Assembly (NCBI GenBank): GCA_017610005.1 | Contig: JAFCCU010000001.1 | Coordinates: forward strand, 1-64,000 | Direction: 5' to 3' | From: Candidatus Woesearchaeota archaeon | GTDB taxonomy: Archaea > Nanobdellota > Nanobdellia > Woesearchaeales > B29-G15 | DNA: 64,000 nucleotides | Part shown: positions 8,579-18,907 of the stretch, in pieces | Layout of the letters: each line of letters opens with the position of its first letter | How positions within the stretch are numbered: position 1 is the stretch's first letter | Made by a program: the position numbers and the translations under genes | The notes under the pieces: generated by a model | What the model was told of the DNA's origin: nothing | Seen by the model: only the letters and a program-made list of their open reading frames with translations | Databases searched by the model: none

Positions 8579-10870
8579 CTACCCCCAATAAGAAGGCTTC
8601 TCTTCTTCCATCTCTTTGGCTCGAGTTCTTTTAAATTCCTTTTGAATCTTCTCGTAGGCCTTTTCAATTTCTTCAGTAACAGAAGGGTGAACTATTTCCA
8701 TTGCAGCGTCAAAATGCTTCTTTAAAACTTCTTCTGCTTTAATGTTTTCACGCAAGGCTAAGATCCCCGCTTCGCGGCATAAGGCTTCAAGATCTGCACC
8801 TACAAATCCCTTAGTTTCTTTAGCTAGCTCAGTTAGGCTAATTCCTTTAAGGGGCATTTTTTCAGTGTGGATCTTTAGGATTTGTTCTCTTGATTTTTCA
8901 TCTGGACTTGGGCATAAAATTATTCTATCAAACCTTCCAGGTCTCAAAATAGCCGTATCAAGTCTGTCTGGTCGGTTTGTGGCAGCAAGTACAATAACAT
9001 CGTGAAGCTCAATCATCCCGTCCATTTCAGTAAGCATTTGATTAACAACTCTTTCAGTTACTCCAGAATCACTGGAGTTAGCCCCTCTTCGTTGAGCAAT
9101 TGAATCAATTTCATCAAAGAAGATTACGCTGGGACTTGCCTGTCTGGCTTTTTTGAAAATTTCTCTAATCCCTTTTTCGCTTTCTCCAACCCATTTGGAA
9201 ATTAATTCAGGACCTTTGACTAAAATAAAATTGGCATTGCTTTCTTTAGCAACTGCCTTAGCCATCATTGTTTTTCCAGTCCCTGGAGCCCCATAAAGTA
9301 AGATTCCTTTAGGAGGTTTAATTCCAAGCCTTGCAAATGCTTCGGGATGTTTAAATGGCCACTCAACAGCTTCTTTTAACTGTTGCTTGACATTTTCTAA
9401 TCCTCCAATCTGTTCCCAGCTAACATTGGGTTTTTCAATTAATACCTCCCTTAATGCTGAGGGTCTAACAAATTTTAATGCATTGACAAAATCGTCATGC
9501 TTTATTTGAAGCTTTTCAAGCAGTTCTTTTGGAACTGTTTCATCCTCTTTTGTCTTTATGTCAGGTAAAATTCGTCTAAGTACAATCATTGCTGTTTCTC
9601 TTGCAAGTGCCGCCAAATCTGCACCTACAAACCCATGAGTAATGTCTGCTAGGCTGTTTAAGTTAACTTCTTTAGACAAAGGCATGTTTCTTGTGTGAAT
9701 TTTTAAAATATTTAATCTGCCTTCTTTTTTTGGCACACCAATTTCAAGCTCTCTATCAAATCTGCCTGGCCTTCTAAGAGCAGGATCAAGTTGATTGGGA
9801 ATATTTGTAGCCGCAATTACAACTAATTTTCCTCTACTTTTTAACCCATCCATTAATGCCAGTAATTGAGCAACAACCCTTCTTTCAACTTCTCCTTTAC
9901 TATCTTCTCTTTTTGGAGCAATTGCATCAATCTCATCAATAAAAATAATACTTGGTGCATTTTTTTCAGCTTCTTCAAATTTCTTCCTTAAGTTTTCTTC
10001 AGATTGCCCATAATACTTGCTCATGATTTCCGGACCATTTATCACAATGAAATTTGATTGTGTTTCATTGGCAACAGCTTTAGCAAGCAAAGTTTTTCCA
10101 GTCCCTGGAGGTCCATGCAAAAGCACTCCCTTAGGTGGCTCTATTCCAAGCCTTTCGAAGAGTTCAGGATGTTTTAATGGAAGTTCAACCATCTCTCTGA
10201 TTTTTTCAATCTCATCACTAAGCCCCCCAATATCTTCATAAGATACTTCCATTATCTCTGCTTCTTCAACAACTTCAACAGCTTTTGGACTAATCTCTAG
10301 TTCTGTTGAATCTGAAATAACTACTGCTCCTTTTTTTGGTTGAACATCAACGATTACAAATTTTAGGTCTCCAAATCCAAATCCAAGCATACTATCATCC
10401 ATCATCTTAAAAATATCATTATACATAGGAATTCCAGACATTGCACTTCTCCTTCTGCCAGATCCCCCTAAACCAACAATATCTCCTTTCATTACAGCTC
10501 TTCCCAAAAGGCCTTGTTTAAAGATGGTGGGTGATGCTCTTACTCTAATATCCTTTCTTGCAGGAGCAACAATAATCTTTTTTGCAACTTCCACAACCGC
10601 TTTTTTCACAGTTACAATTTCACTAATCCCTGTTTTAGCATTTCTTCTGGTTATTCCGTCCATTCGAATTACATTTAAACCAATGTCTCCAGGATAGGCC
10701 CTATCAACTATCCCTACAGTTTCTCTTTCTCCAATAACCTGGACAATATCACCTGGAAGTAAGCCAATTTTTCTCATAAAAGAAGAATCTATTCTGACAA
10801 TTCCTTTATTAACATCATCTTGGATTGCCTCAATAACTTTTAACCGTAATTCATTAACCATGAAAACCAC
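8579..10870 (-). CDS. cdc48: CDC48/VCP-type AAA+ ATPase
   Basis: Two AAA modules ([16 protein letters not shown], two FIDEID/FFDEID Walker B motifs) and N-terminal CDC48 double-psi barrel region. Confidence 0.97.
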   Translation of the reverse strand: MVFMVNELRLKVIEAIQDDVNKGIVRIDSSFMRKIGLLPGDIVQVIGERETVGIVDRAYPGDIGLNVIRMDGITRRNAKTGISEIVTVKKAVVEVAKKIIVAPARKDIRVRASPTIFKQGLLGRAVMKGDIVGLGGSGRRRSAMSGIPMYNDIFKMMDDSMLGFGFGDLKFVIVDVQPKKGAVVISDSTELEISPKAVEVVEEAEIMEVSYEDIGGLSDEIEKIREMVELPLKHPELFERLGIEPPKGVLLHGPPGTGKTLLAKAVANETQSNFIVINGPEIMSKYYGQSEENLRKKFEEAEKNAPSIIFIDEIDAIAPKREDSKGEVERRVVAQLLALMDGLKSRGKLVVIAATNIPNQLDPALRRPGRFDRELEIGVPKKEGRLNILKIHTRNMPLSKEVNLNSLADITHGFVGADLAALARETAMIVLRRILPDIKTKEDETVPKELLEKLQIKHDDFVNALKFVRPSALREVLIEKPNVSWEQIGGLENVKQQLKEAVEWPFKHPEAFARLGIKPPKGILLYGAPGTGKTMMAKAVAKESNANFILVKGPELISKWVGESEKGIREIFKKARQASPSVIFFDEIDSIAQRRGANSSDSGVTERVVNQMLTEMDGMIELHDVIVLAATNRPDRLDTAILRPGRFDRIILCPSPDEKSREQILKIHTEKMPLKGISLTELAKETKGFVGADLEALCREAGILALRENIKAEEVLKKHFDAAMEIVHPSVTEEIEKAYEKIQKEFKRTRAKEMEEEKPSYWG

Positions 10871-10873
10871 CTA

Positions 10874-10896
10874 TCTGTTGATTTAAGATCAACAGA
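10874..10896. promoter_or_regulatory. Perfect 9-bp inverted repeat in the cdc48 leader
   Basis: TCTGTTGAT-TTAAG-ATCAACAGA between a TTTAAATA box and the GGTGG/ATG of cdc48. Confidence 0.6.
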
Positions 10897-10936
10897 CTGT
10901 TATCATTTAAATACTTTACGTAAGTGTAGAATATAG

Positions 10937-11173
10937 TTATCTTCTTTGTATTATTATTGGCCGTGATCTTTCTTGGTCCATTGCTATTTGCACTGCGAGT
11001 CTGCCCATTTCTTGACCATGGAGTTCTCCCTCTCGAAATGCTATTGGATCCATGCGTTGAAGTTGCAAATCCGCTAATCTGTTTGCAAGTGGAACATCCA
11101 CACCATTAGCACATTCATACCCAACTTTTTCTCCTGCTCTTGATGCTGGTCCTAATGAAACATAATTTGTCAT
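10937..11173 (-). CDS. Small protein of unknown function
   Basis: 78-aa ORF preceded by an AGGAGG-like sequence. Confidence 0.55.
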   Translation of the reverse strand: MTNYVSLGPASRAGEKVGYECANGVDVPLANRLADLQLQRMDPIAFREGELHGQEMGRLAVQIAMDQERSRPIIIQRR

Positions 11174-11277
11174 TTTATTCCTCCTTAATTTTTTATCATC
11201 TGTTATAAGAAATGGATATGTAAATTTATTATATAAGTTTGTGCTGTTGTGATTAGTGCAACAGTAAACTTTTATAT

Positions 11278-11519
11278 TTAATCTTTAAGATAAAATCTTG
11301 CTATTAGGGCTGCTTCCCTATCTATTGCTTCATTTAATACGCTATGAGATGCACCTTTTTACCTGCAAGAAAAAGCCCAGGGATCTCTGTTTCTACAGTT
11401 ATCCACTCTACCTTAATTTGCTCAACTAGGGGGCTAGGAATCCCCCTCAATTCAAAAGATTCAGCTTGACCTTCTGGAGACCAATAAGGTCTATTTGGAT
11501 GCATAGAATCATAAGGCAT
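11278..11519 (-). CDS. Small ORF, possibly split by a -1 frameshift near 11355
   Basis: Track ORF 11334-11519 ends ...PGLFLAGKKVHLIAY*; the shifted frame continues GKKGASHSVLNEAIDREAALIARFYLKD* to 11278. Confidence 0.4.
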
Positions 11520-11580
11520 TTTGGTAGGGCAGGCATTTTAATTAATAAGGTTTAAACTTATTTATAAACTTATTTGAATA

Positions 11581-12228
11581 TTAATAATCCGCCCAGCCCT
11601 TAGCGTATTTACAGAATTCACAATTATCTGAAGGGGGAGGAATTGTGCCTTTTAAGAGGGCTTTAGCGCTACGGAAAATTTGTTTAGCATTTTCAATGTT
11701 CACTGGGATTTTAACTAAATCCGCTTGAAATTTAGGATAAGAAGTAGGATGAAAGAAGAGTAAATATGAATAATCTTCAGTCTTATATCTATTAAGTCTT
11801 AAAAGTAAATTGTAAATATCTAGTTGGTTTTGATAGTAACCTGCAGTATTATCTTTTAGAGGGTATCCACGAGTTTTATAATCAAGCACAATTAATTTAT
11901 CTCCAAGCTGTAAAATCTCATCAACTGCTCCTCTAAATAAATTACCTTCTTTATCAGTAAACTGTATTCCCCTAAAATTATTTCTCCAAATATTAAGTAA
12001 ATCTAAGTCATCAAACATTTTAACACCCTTAAGATGCGCAATTTCAGGAGGTAGAACGCCTTTTTTCCTAAAAGAATCAAAATGAATTTTTAACACCTTA
12101 TCCATCCCACTAGGGAGTGAAGGGAAAATTGATGCAGGCCTTTTGAATTTTTTATTAAACTTAAGCCAAAAACAGCGAGGACAATCTGCTAGTAAACTTA
12201 AAGAAGATGGTGAAAATTTGTATGGCAT
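11581..12228 (-). CDS. PD-(D/E)XK superfamily nuclease (RecB/Cas4-like)
   Basis: CPRCFWLKF, GAVDEI, VLDYKTRG, QNQLDIYNLLL and CEFCKYAK order typical of Cas4/RecB-like nucleases with cysteines for an Fe-S cluster. Confidence 0.8.
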   Translation of the reverse strand: MPYKFSPSSLSLLADCPRCFWLKFNKKFKRPASIFPSLPSGMDKVLKIHFDSFRKKGVLPPEIAHLKGVKMFDDLDLLNIWRNNFRGIQFTDKEGNLFRGAVDEILQLGDKLIVLDYKTRGYPLKDNTAGYYQNQLDIYNLLLRLNRYKTEDYSYLLFFHPTSYPKFQADLVKIPVNIENAKQIFRSAKALLKGTIPPPSDNCEFCKYAKGWADY

Positions 12229-12939
12229 TTACTTAGATTTCGTTTGGGCCTTTTTATTTCTTGTGATTATTTCTTCGGAAACTTTTTTTGAAATATCTAG
12301 GATTTCTGCCCGAGTTTTTGAAACCACAAGTAAAAGTCTTCTTTTACTTTGCATGAGGTCATATAAGGATTCCTTCCCCCCAACTTCAAGCCAATCCCTT
12401 GGAATAATCAATAATTGTGAAATATAATTATTTCGTCCCACCATATCAATTACTACATCTCGTCCTACTGATAAATTTGAGCTTAATCTACGCATAATGG
12501 GTGTGCTAAGTAACCATTGAGAGTGAACTCCATCACCTATAAGATATAAAAAAGGAAGGGTAGTTTGAGCATCTTTTCCATTCCAAACTAAAACCCTCCC
12601 ATTATCATTAGTAAACTCATATCTGATTGGAGCAACTTGAGGGAAGGGTACAAAATCAGAAATAGGTTGAACAGTACTAAATTTAGTTTTAAGATGCTCC
12701 ATAAATTCTAATCCAAAATAGCTTAAAATTGCCTTGGGAATGCCGGAAATATCATCTGGGCTTTGAAGTTGAGTTAAGACTTTATCTGCTAAAGAGCTTA
12801 ACATTGGAAATTCAACCTCCCAGGGAATTACCTGCCCTTCTGCCCCTAAAATTCGTTTGTATGGAGTCAAATCAGAAGCGAGACTTGGAAGGGATCCCTT
12901 TCCATGAGAGGAATTAATCATTTTATAAAGATTAGACAT
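12229..12939 (-). CDS. Unknown protein, directly upstream of and coupled to the nuclease
   Basis: Intact 236-aa ORF, stop codon adjoins nuclease start codon; no family recognised. Confidence 0.65.
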   Translation of the reverse strand: MSNLYKMINSSHGKGSLPSLASDLTPYKRILGAEGQVIPWEVEFPMLSSLADKVLTQLQSPDDISGIPKAILSYFGLEFMEHLKTKFSTVQPISDFVPFPQVAPIRYEFTNDNGRVLVWNGKDAQTTLPFLYLIGDGVHSQWLLSTPIMRRLSSNLSVGRDVVIDMVGRNNYISQLLIIPRDWLEVGGKESLYDLMQSKRRLLLVVSKTRAEILDISKKVSEEIITRNKKAQTKSK

Positions 12940-13030
12940 AATTAAGGCAATTAGGGGTATTTAATAAACCTAACCCACAGGACAAATGCCCTACATACCT
13001 TTTTAAATAAGAATCTACATATTTAATATT

Positions 13031-15643
13031 ATGATTTCTACAAAAGAGAGGGAAGACTCTATAGAATCCTTAAAAAGAATCATGCATCCTTTAGTTAAAA
13101 AATGGTTCTTTTCTAAATTTCCTGGTTTTTCTATTCCTCAAAAATTTGGAATAATGGAAGTTCATTCGAGAAATAATGTGTTAATCACTGCCCCAACAGG
13201 AGGGACTAAAACATTAACTGCTTTTTTAGGAATTTTAAATGAACTTATTGATTCTTCGTTAAAGGGAATTTTAGAAAATAGAGTGTACTGTGTATACATC
13301 TCCCCCTTAAAGGCATTAAACAATGATATCCAGAAAAATCTTATTGAGCCATTAAAAGAAATGGAAAAACTTCATGGAAAACCTCTTGGAATTAATATCC
13401 AAGTAAGATCAGGAGACTCGACTCCTTATCAGAAATCAAAGATGGCAAAAGAGAGTCCACACATATTAATTACAACTCCAGAATCCTTGGGTATTATACT
13501 TAATGCCCCTAAGTTTATCTTGAAATTTTCTGATGTGCAATGGTTAATTATTGATGAGATTCACGCTGTTGCTGAAAATAAAAGAGGGACTCATCTAGCA
13601 ATGTCAATTGAACGTCTACAAAATATTTCTACTGCAATGTGCAGGGTAGGCCTATCTGCCACAATAGCACCAATTGAAGAGATTGCAAAATTTTTAGTAG
13701 GGTATAAGGATGGAAAAGTAAGAGATTGTAAGATAATTGATGTTAAGTTTTCAAAAGAAAAAGATTTTAAGGTGATTAGCCCAGTAAGAAATTTAGTTGA
13801 TTCATCATACACTTCCATGCATAAATCAATGTATAAAACATTACATAATTTAATACAAAAACACAAGACTACTCTTATTTTTACTAATACTAGAGCAGGA
13901 ACTGAGCGAGTTGTTCATTTTCTAAAAGAGATTTACCCCAAGCACTATAATGAAACAAATATTGGAGCGCATCATGGTTCGTTATCAAAAATACATAGAA
14001 AGAATATTGAAGATAGTTTAAAAGAAGGAACATTAAAAGTAGCTGTTTCAAGCACATCTTTAGAGCTTGGAATTGATATTGGTTATATTGATTTAGTAGT
14101 TTGTTTAGGTTCTCCTAAGTCTGTTGCAAGATTTTTACAAAGAGCAGGAAGGGCAGGGCATAAATTACACGAAACTGTCAAAGCTCGATTGGTTGTGATG
14201 GATCGTGATGATTTAGTTGAATGTGCTGTATTATTAAAAGCAGCAATTGAAGGAGAAATTGATAGGATTATGATCCCAAAAGGAGCCTTAGATGTTCTTG
14301 CTCAACATATTTATGGGATTGCAATTAATAAAGAAATTCATATTGATGATCTATTTGTCTTAATAAAACAAAGTTATCCTTATAGTGATTTATCAAGGGT
14401 TGATTATGAAGAATTAATAAAATATTTGGCAGGGGAATTTTCTTCTCTGGAAACAAAACATGTTTACGCTAAAATTAGGCATAATAAAGCTTCTGGAATA
14501 ATTTCAAGGAGAGGGAAACTTGCTCGTGTGATTTATATGACCAACACTGGCACAATCCCAGACCAAACTAGTATTATTGTTAAGGTAGGAGATACCCCCA
14601 TAGGTAAACTTGATGAAAATTTCTTAGAAAAATTAAAACGAGGAGATACATTTGTTTTAGGAGGAAGCACATTTGAATTTAAGTATGCAAGAGGACAAAC
14701 AGCTCAAGTTGATGCAGCATATGATTCATTGCCTACTGTTCCTTCTTGGGTTTCACAATCTCTTCCTCTTTCATTTGACTTAGCCAATAAAGTTGGGCAT
14801 TTTAGAAAATTGATGTATGAGATGTTAAGACAGAAATTACCTAAGGCCCATATTATTGAATTTATTAATAACTATCTTTATGTTGATAAGAACTCAAGTG
14901 AAGCAATTTACAATTATTTTTTAGAACAAGACTTGTTTGCAAGAGTGGCTAATTCAGATCAATTATTAATTGAGAAAGTTACTGATGAAGATGATAAATA
15001 CACTGTTGTTCACACCTTATATGGAAAGCGTACAAATGATGCGATAAGCCGCGCTGTCGCTCTATTACTTAGTAAACTTCACAATGTAGATATTGAAATA
15101 GCTATAAATGATAATGGTTTTTTATTAAAATCAAAAAAACACCTTTCAGTGAAAAAAGGATTAACTTTACTTGCTTCTGATAAACTTGATTTAGTCTTAA
15201 AGGGAGCTATTGAAAATTCTGAAATCTTAAGAAGAAGATTTAGGCACGTTGCAGCGCGTGGGTTAATGATTTTAAGGAATTATATGGGAATAAAAAAAAG
15301 AGTTGGCAGGCAGCAAGTGTCCTCTATGATTCTACTTAAGGCAGTTAAAAGATTATCAAGTGAGTTTCCTTTGTTAAAAGAAGCAAGACGCGAGGTGTTA
15401 GAAGAAGCAATGGATATTAATTCAGCAAAAGAGGTTATTGGTAGAATAGAAAAAGGTAAGATAAAATTAAAAGTTATTGAGACAAATATCCCTTCTCCAT
15501 TTGCATTTAATTTAGCAACACAAGGTTATTCTGATATAATGAAAATAGAAGATAAAATAGATTTTTTAAGAAGAATGCATAAAATGGTTCTAGCTAAAAT
15601 TGGAAAAAATGATCCCAGGGCAAGAGAATTATTCTTTGCTTAA
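13031..15643 (+). CDS. Lhr-like DEAD/DEAH-box helicase
   Basis: APTGGTKTLTAFL, WLIIDEIHAVAENKRGTHLAMSIERL, VGLSATIAP, FLQRAGRAGH motifs. Confidence 0.93.
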   Translation: MISTKEREDSIESLKRIMHPLVKKWFFSKFPGFSIPQKFGIMEVHSRNNVLITAPTGGTKTLTAFLGILNELIDSSLKGILENRVYCVYISPLKALNNDIQKNLIEPLKEMEKLHGKPLGINIQVRSGDSTPYQKSKMAKESPHILITTPESLGIILNAPKFILKFSDVQWLIIDEIHAVAENKRGTHLAMSIERLQNISTAMCRVGLSATIAPIEEIAKFLVGYKDGKVRDCKIIDVKFSKEKDFKVISPVRNLVDSSYTSMHKSMYKTLHNLIQKHKTTLIFTNTRAGTERVVHFLKEIYPKHYNETNIGAHHGSLSKIHRKNIEDSLKEGTLKVAVSSTSLELGIDIGYIDLVVCLGSPKSVARFLQRAGRAGHKLHETVKARLVVMDRDDLVECAVLLKAAIEGEIDRIMIPKGALDVLAQHIYGIAINKEIHIDDLFVLIKQSYPYSDLSRVDYEELIKYLAGEFSSLETKHVYAKIRHNKASGIISRRGKLARVIYMTNTGTIPDQTSIIVKVGDTPIGKLDENFLEKLKRGDTFVLGGSTFEFKYARGQTAQVDAAYDSLPTVPSWVSQSLPLSFDLANKVGHFRKLMYEMLRQKLPKAHIIEFINNYLYVDKNSSEAIYNYFLEQDLFARVANSDQLLIEKVTDEDDKYTVVHTLYGKRTNDAISRAVALLLSKLHNVDIEIAINDNGFLLKSKKHLSVKKGLTLLASDKLDLVLKGAIENSEILRRRFRHVAARGLMILRNYMGIKKRVGRQQVSSMILLKAVKRLSSEFPLLKEARREVLEEAMDINSAKEVIGRIEKGKIKLKVIETNIPSPFAFNLATQGYSDIMKIEDKIDFLRRMHKMVLAKIGKNDPRARELFFA

Positions 15644-15850
15644 ACAGTCAAAACAGATAAATGCTTTTTTCTTAATCCCTGCGTAAGATATCTGGCAAGG
15701 CTTGTTGCATTTGCTACACTCTACAATATATTGTGCGGGTTTTTTACCTACGATTCTTTGTGATTTATCTTCTTCAATCTTGTCCACTACACTTACAACA
15801 AATTCATGAGCATCATTTATCTTATCAAACTCTTTCCATTGGGAATCCAT
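15629..15850 (-). CDS. Small zinc-ribbon protein
   Basis: CSKCNKPC...CFDC; internal ATG at 15850 chosen as start. Confidence 0.55.
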   Translation of the reverse strand: MDSQWKEFDKINDAHEFVVSVVDKIEEDKSQRIVGKKPAQYIVECSKCNKPCQISYAGIKKKAFICFDCLSKE

Positions 15851-15902
15851 AAACCAAAATAATCTGCATACTTTTATAAATCTTGTTACTCTTAAAAAAA
15901 GA

Positions 15903-16598
15903 ATGGAATTGTTAGATGGGATCTTTTCAAGGGACCTTGGAATTTTTATTAAAAATTCAAACACTTTAGTCTTGGCAGATTTTCATATAGGTTATGAAGA
16001 AGCGTTAAATAAACAAGGGATTTTAATTCCACGATTTTCATTTCAAGATATGTTAAAAAGATTGACTCCCATTTTAAAGAAAAAATTTTCTACAATTATA
16101 ATTAATGGTGATCTAAAACATGAGTTTGGTACAATTTCAAAACAAGAATGGAGTGAATCTAAAAGGCTTTTGGCAATGTTAAAAATGGCCTGTGAAAAGC
16201 TTATTTTAATTAAAGGAAATCATGATACGATGCTTGAAGCTATTGGTCATAGTTGTGAAATATTAGAGTGTGTTAAACAAGGCAATATCTTAATTACACA
16301 TGGAGATAAACTTCCAAAAACCCTTTCTGGGATAGAAACAATAATCATTGCCCATGAACATCCTGCAATTATTTTAAAAGATAAAATTAGAAAAGAAAAA
16401 TTTAAGTGTTTTTTAGTTGGAAAATTTAAAAATAAAAATTTAATTGTACAACCTTCTTTTAACTCAATTTCTCAAGGCACAGATGTTGCTCACAGTAAGT
16501 TAATAAGTCCATTTCTGGCGCAGGATATTATGAATTTTAAGGTGTTTATCGTAGGGGATAAAGTGTATAACTTTGGTCCTTTACAAGAACTTATTTAA
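15903..16598 (+). CDS. Metallophosphoesterase of the Lhr-associated type
   Basis: ADFHIGYE, NGDLKHEF, KGNHD, ITHGDK, AHEHP calcineurin-like metal motifs. Confidence 0.88.
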   Translation: MELLDGIFSRDLGIFIKNSNTLVLADFHIGYEEALNKQGILIPRFSFQDMLKRLTPILKKKFSTIIINGDLKHEFGTISKQEWSESKRLLAMLKMACEKLILIKGNHDTMLEAIGHSCEILECVKQGNILITHGDKLPKTLSGIETIIIAHEHPAIILKDKIRKEKFKCFLVGKFKNKNLIVQPSFNSISQGTDVAHSKLISPFLAQDIMNFKVFIVGDKVYNFGPLQELI

Positions 16599-16892
16599 CT
16601 TTTCAGTAAATTGTTCTTTATTAAACATTCCAGAGAAACGATCAACTTCTTCTCCATCCTTCAATATTAAGACAGTTGGAATAGATCTAATTTCAAATTT
16701 AGTTGCTAAATCTTGGTCTTCATCTGTATTGACTTTATAAAATTTCATACCCTTAATCTCTTCAGAGACTTCTTTAAATGTTGGACCAAATAATTTGCAT
16801 GGACCACACCATGGAGCCCAAAAATCAATTACTGTTAACCCTGTTGTTGTTTCGCTCTCAAAATTTTCCTTTGTAAGATCAGTATAAGCCAT
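16581..16892 (-). CDS. trxA: Thioredoxin
   Basis: FWAPWCGPCK, RSIPTVLI. Confidence 0.93.
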   Translation of the reverse strand: MAYTDLTKENFESETTTGLTVIDFWAPWCGPCKLFGPTFKEVSEEIKGMKFYKVNTDEDQDLATKFEIRSIPTVLILKDGEEVDRFSGMFNKEQFTEKLNKFL

Positions 16893-17019
16893 TATTAAAA
16901 GAAATTGTAAACTCTTTAAAAGCTTATTGTTGTCACTGTTACAAGAAAATTTATTATATGTTTTTTTAGTGGTAAATTTTATATATCAGTTGTAAGAAAT
17001 ATAATCTCGGGTGAGGAGT

Positions 17020-18171
17020 ATGAAAGGAACTTATGTATTAACTTCAGAATCAGTAACAGAAGGGCATCCTGATAAGGTTGCAGATCAAATCTCAGATGCT
17101 ATTGTAGATGCAATGATTTCTCAAGATCCTGAATCAAGAGTGGCTTGTGAAACTCTTTGTACAACTGGAATGGTTTTAATTGCAGGGGAAGTCACAACAA
17201 AAGCTTATGTGGATATTCCTGAAATTGCAAGAAAAACAATTAAGGAAATTGGATATGACAGCCCAACTTATGGATTTGATTATAATTCAGTTGCAGTTTT
17301 AACAACAATTCATGAACAATCTCCTGATATTGCTATGGGTGTAGATGTCACAGATTCACGTGAAGAAGGCGCTGGTGATCAAGGCATGATGTTTGGGTAT
17401 GCTTGTAATGAAACAGAAGAATTAATGCCAATGACAATTTCACTTTCTCATAAACTTGTAAGACAATTAGCAAAAGTCAGAAAGGATAAAACCCTTGATT
17501 ATTTGGGGCCTGATGGTAAAAGCCAAGTGAGTGTTGAATATACTGATGGCAAAGTAAATAGAGTAACAGCTGTTGTTGTTTCAACCCAACACACTGCAGA
17601 AGTTAATCTTGAAAAAATTAGAGAAGATATTATTGAACATGTAATAACTCCTATTGTTGGAGAATATACAGATGATGAAACTGTAATCCATGTAAACCCA
17701 ACAGGAAGATTTGTTAAAGGGGGCCCAGCAGCTGATACTGGCCTAACTGGAAGAAAAATTATTGTTGATAGTTATGGTGGCATTGGGAGGCATGGCGGAG
17801 GAGCTTTTTCAGGAAAAGACCCAACTAAAGTGGATCGTTCAGGGGTTGCTAATGCAAGGTATATTGCAAAAAATATTGTTGCAGCAGGTTTAGCTGATCA
17901 ATGTGAAGTTCAAGTATCTTATGCAATTGGAATAGCTGAACCAACTTCATTTGTTGTATATACATTTGGAACTGGCAAATATCCAGATGAGATGATAACA
18001 AAAGTTGCAAGAAAAATTTTTCCATTAAAACCAGGCGAGATTATTGAACATTTAGATCTTAGAAAACCTATTTGGAAGAAAAGCTCAGTATATGGTGCAT
18101 TTGGTAGAGATGGTTTTCCTTGGGAAAAAACAGATAAGGTTGAAGAACTCAAAGAAGCATTAGAGGAGTAG
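17020..18171 (+). CDS. metK: S-adenosylmethionine synthetase, bacterial/eukaryal type
   Basis: [57 protein letters not shown]-like GGTGAG before ATG at 17020. Confidence 0.95.
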   Translation: MKGTYVLTSESVTEGHPDKVADQISDAIVDAMISQDPESRVACETLCTTGMVLIAGEVTTKAYVDIPEIARKTIKEIGYDSPTYGFDYNSVAVLTTIHEQSPDIAMGVDVTDSREEGAGDQGMMFGYACNETEELMPMTISLSHKLVRQLAKVRKDKTLDYLGPDGKSQVSVEYTDGKVNRVTAVVVSTQHTAEVNLEKIREDIIEHVITPIVGEYTDDETVIHVNPTGRFVKGGPAADTGLTGRKIIVDSYGGIGRHGGGAFSGKDPTKVDRSGVANARYIAKNIVAAGLADQCEVQVSYAIGIAEPTSFVVYTFGTGKYPDEMITKVARKIFPLKPGEIIEHLDLRKPIWKKSSVYGAFGRDGFPWEKTDKVEELKEALEE

Positions 18172-18850
18172 ATGCAGTTGCTATGTAACTTCCTGCAAAT
18201 ATCGTAGCAATAACCCAAGAGATAATATAGATTGGGAGGGCAGTTACATACCAGATTAACTCTTTTCTTTCTTTTATATCTTTAATTATAAATACATTTA
18301 AAACCACAAAAAATAGTAGACTTGAAATTATTGGATTGTGGGGAACTCCCACGGTTTGTAAAAAATCTAATGCCCCTCTTGGATTATTAAGTTTTAAATA
18401 TTTATATATCTTAGATTTAGTTAAAAATACCACAAAAATTAATGTTAGGGAGATAAATGAAGATAATGTGCCTGCTAAAATTTCATATTTTGATTTAGCT
18501 GTAAATATCTCAATACTTTTTTTAATTATATACCCTCCAATTAGGGCCATAAACAATATTAAGAGATAATGCCCAACATAACCTCCTTTTCCAAAGCCTG
18601 AATAGAATATAATTGGAATGGTAAGGATAGTAAGAACAGCCCCCAATGCAAAAATTAAAATTATAAAAATTTTAAGAGAAAATTTATTTTCTGGCTTAGT
18701 TATTGGAATTGGTTCTTTTAAATTTTCAAATAATGAATCCACTTCTTCGCCAGAATACCCTGTTTCAATCATTACTTCTTTAATTTCATCATGAGAATAT
18801 CCTTTTTTTATGTTAGAGTTGATATACTCAACTACTTCTTCATCGGGCAT
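18149..18850 (-). CDS. Membrane protein with N-terminal helical (UBA-like) segment
   Basis: [41 protein letters not shown] followed by about five TM helices. Confidence 0.55.
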   Translation of the reverse strand: MPDEEVVEYINSNIKKGYSHDEIKEVMIETGYSGEEVDSLFENLKEPIPITKPENKFSLKIFIILIFALGAVLTILTIPIIFYSGFGKGGYVGHYLLILFMALIGGYIIKKSIEIFTAKSKYEILAGTLSSFISLTLIFVVFLTKSKIYKYLKLNNPRGALDFLQTVGVPHNPIISSLLFFVVLNVFIIKDIKERKELIWYVTALPIYIISWVIATIFAGSYIATASTPLMLL

Positions 18851-18907
18851 AAGGACTAATTTTACCTTATGGGTATATTAATTTTTCTAAAAAAATCAAT
18901 AAAAAGT

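Noticed and set aside
8579-10870. Intein or split in cdc48
   Set aside because: Both AAA domains read continuously with no inserted splicing-domain motifs.
16893-17019. SAM riboswitch upstream of metK
   Set aside because: Short AT-rich leader with TATA-like box and SD; no multi-stem riboswitch structure visible.
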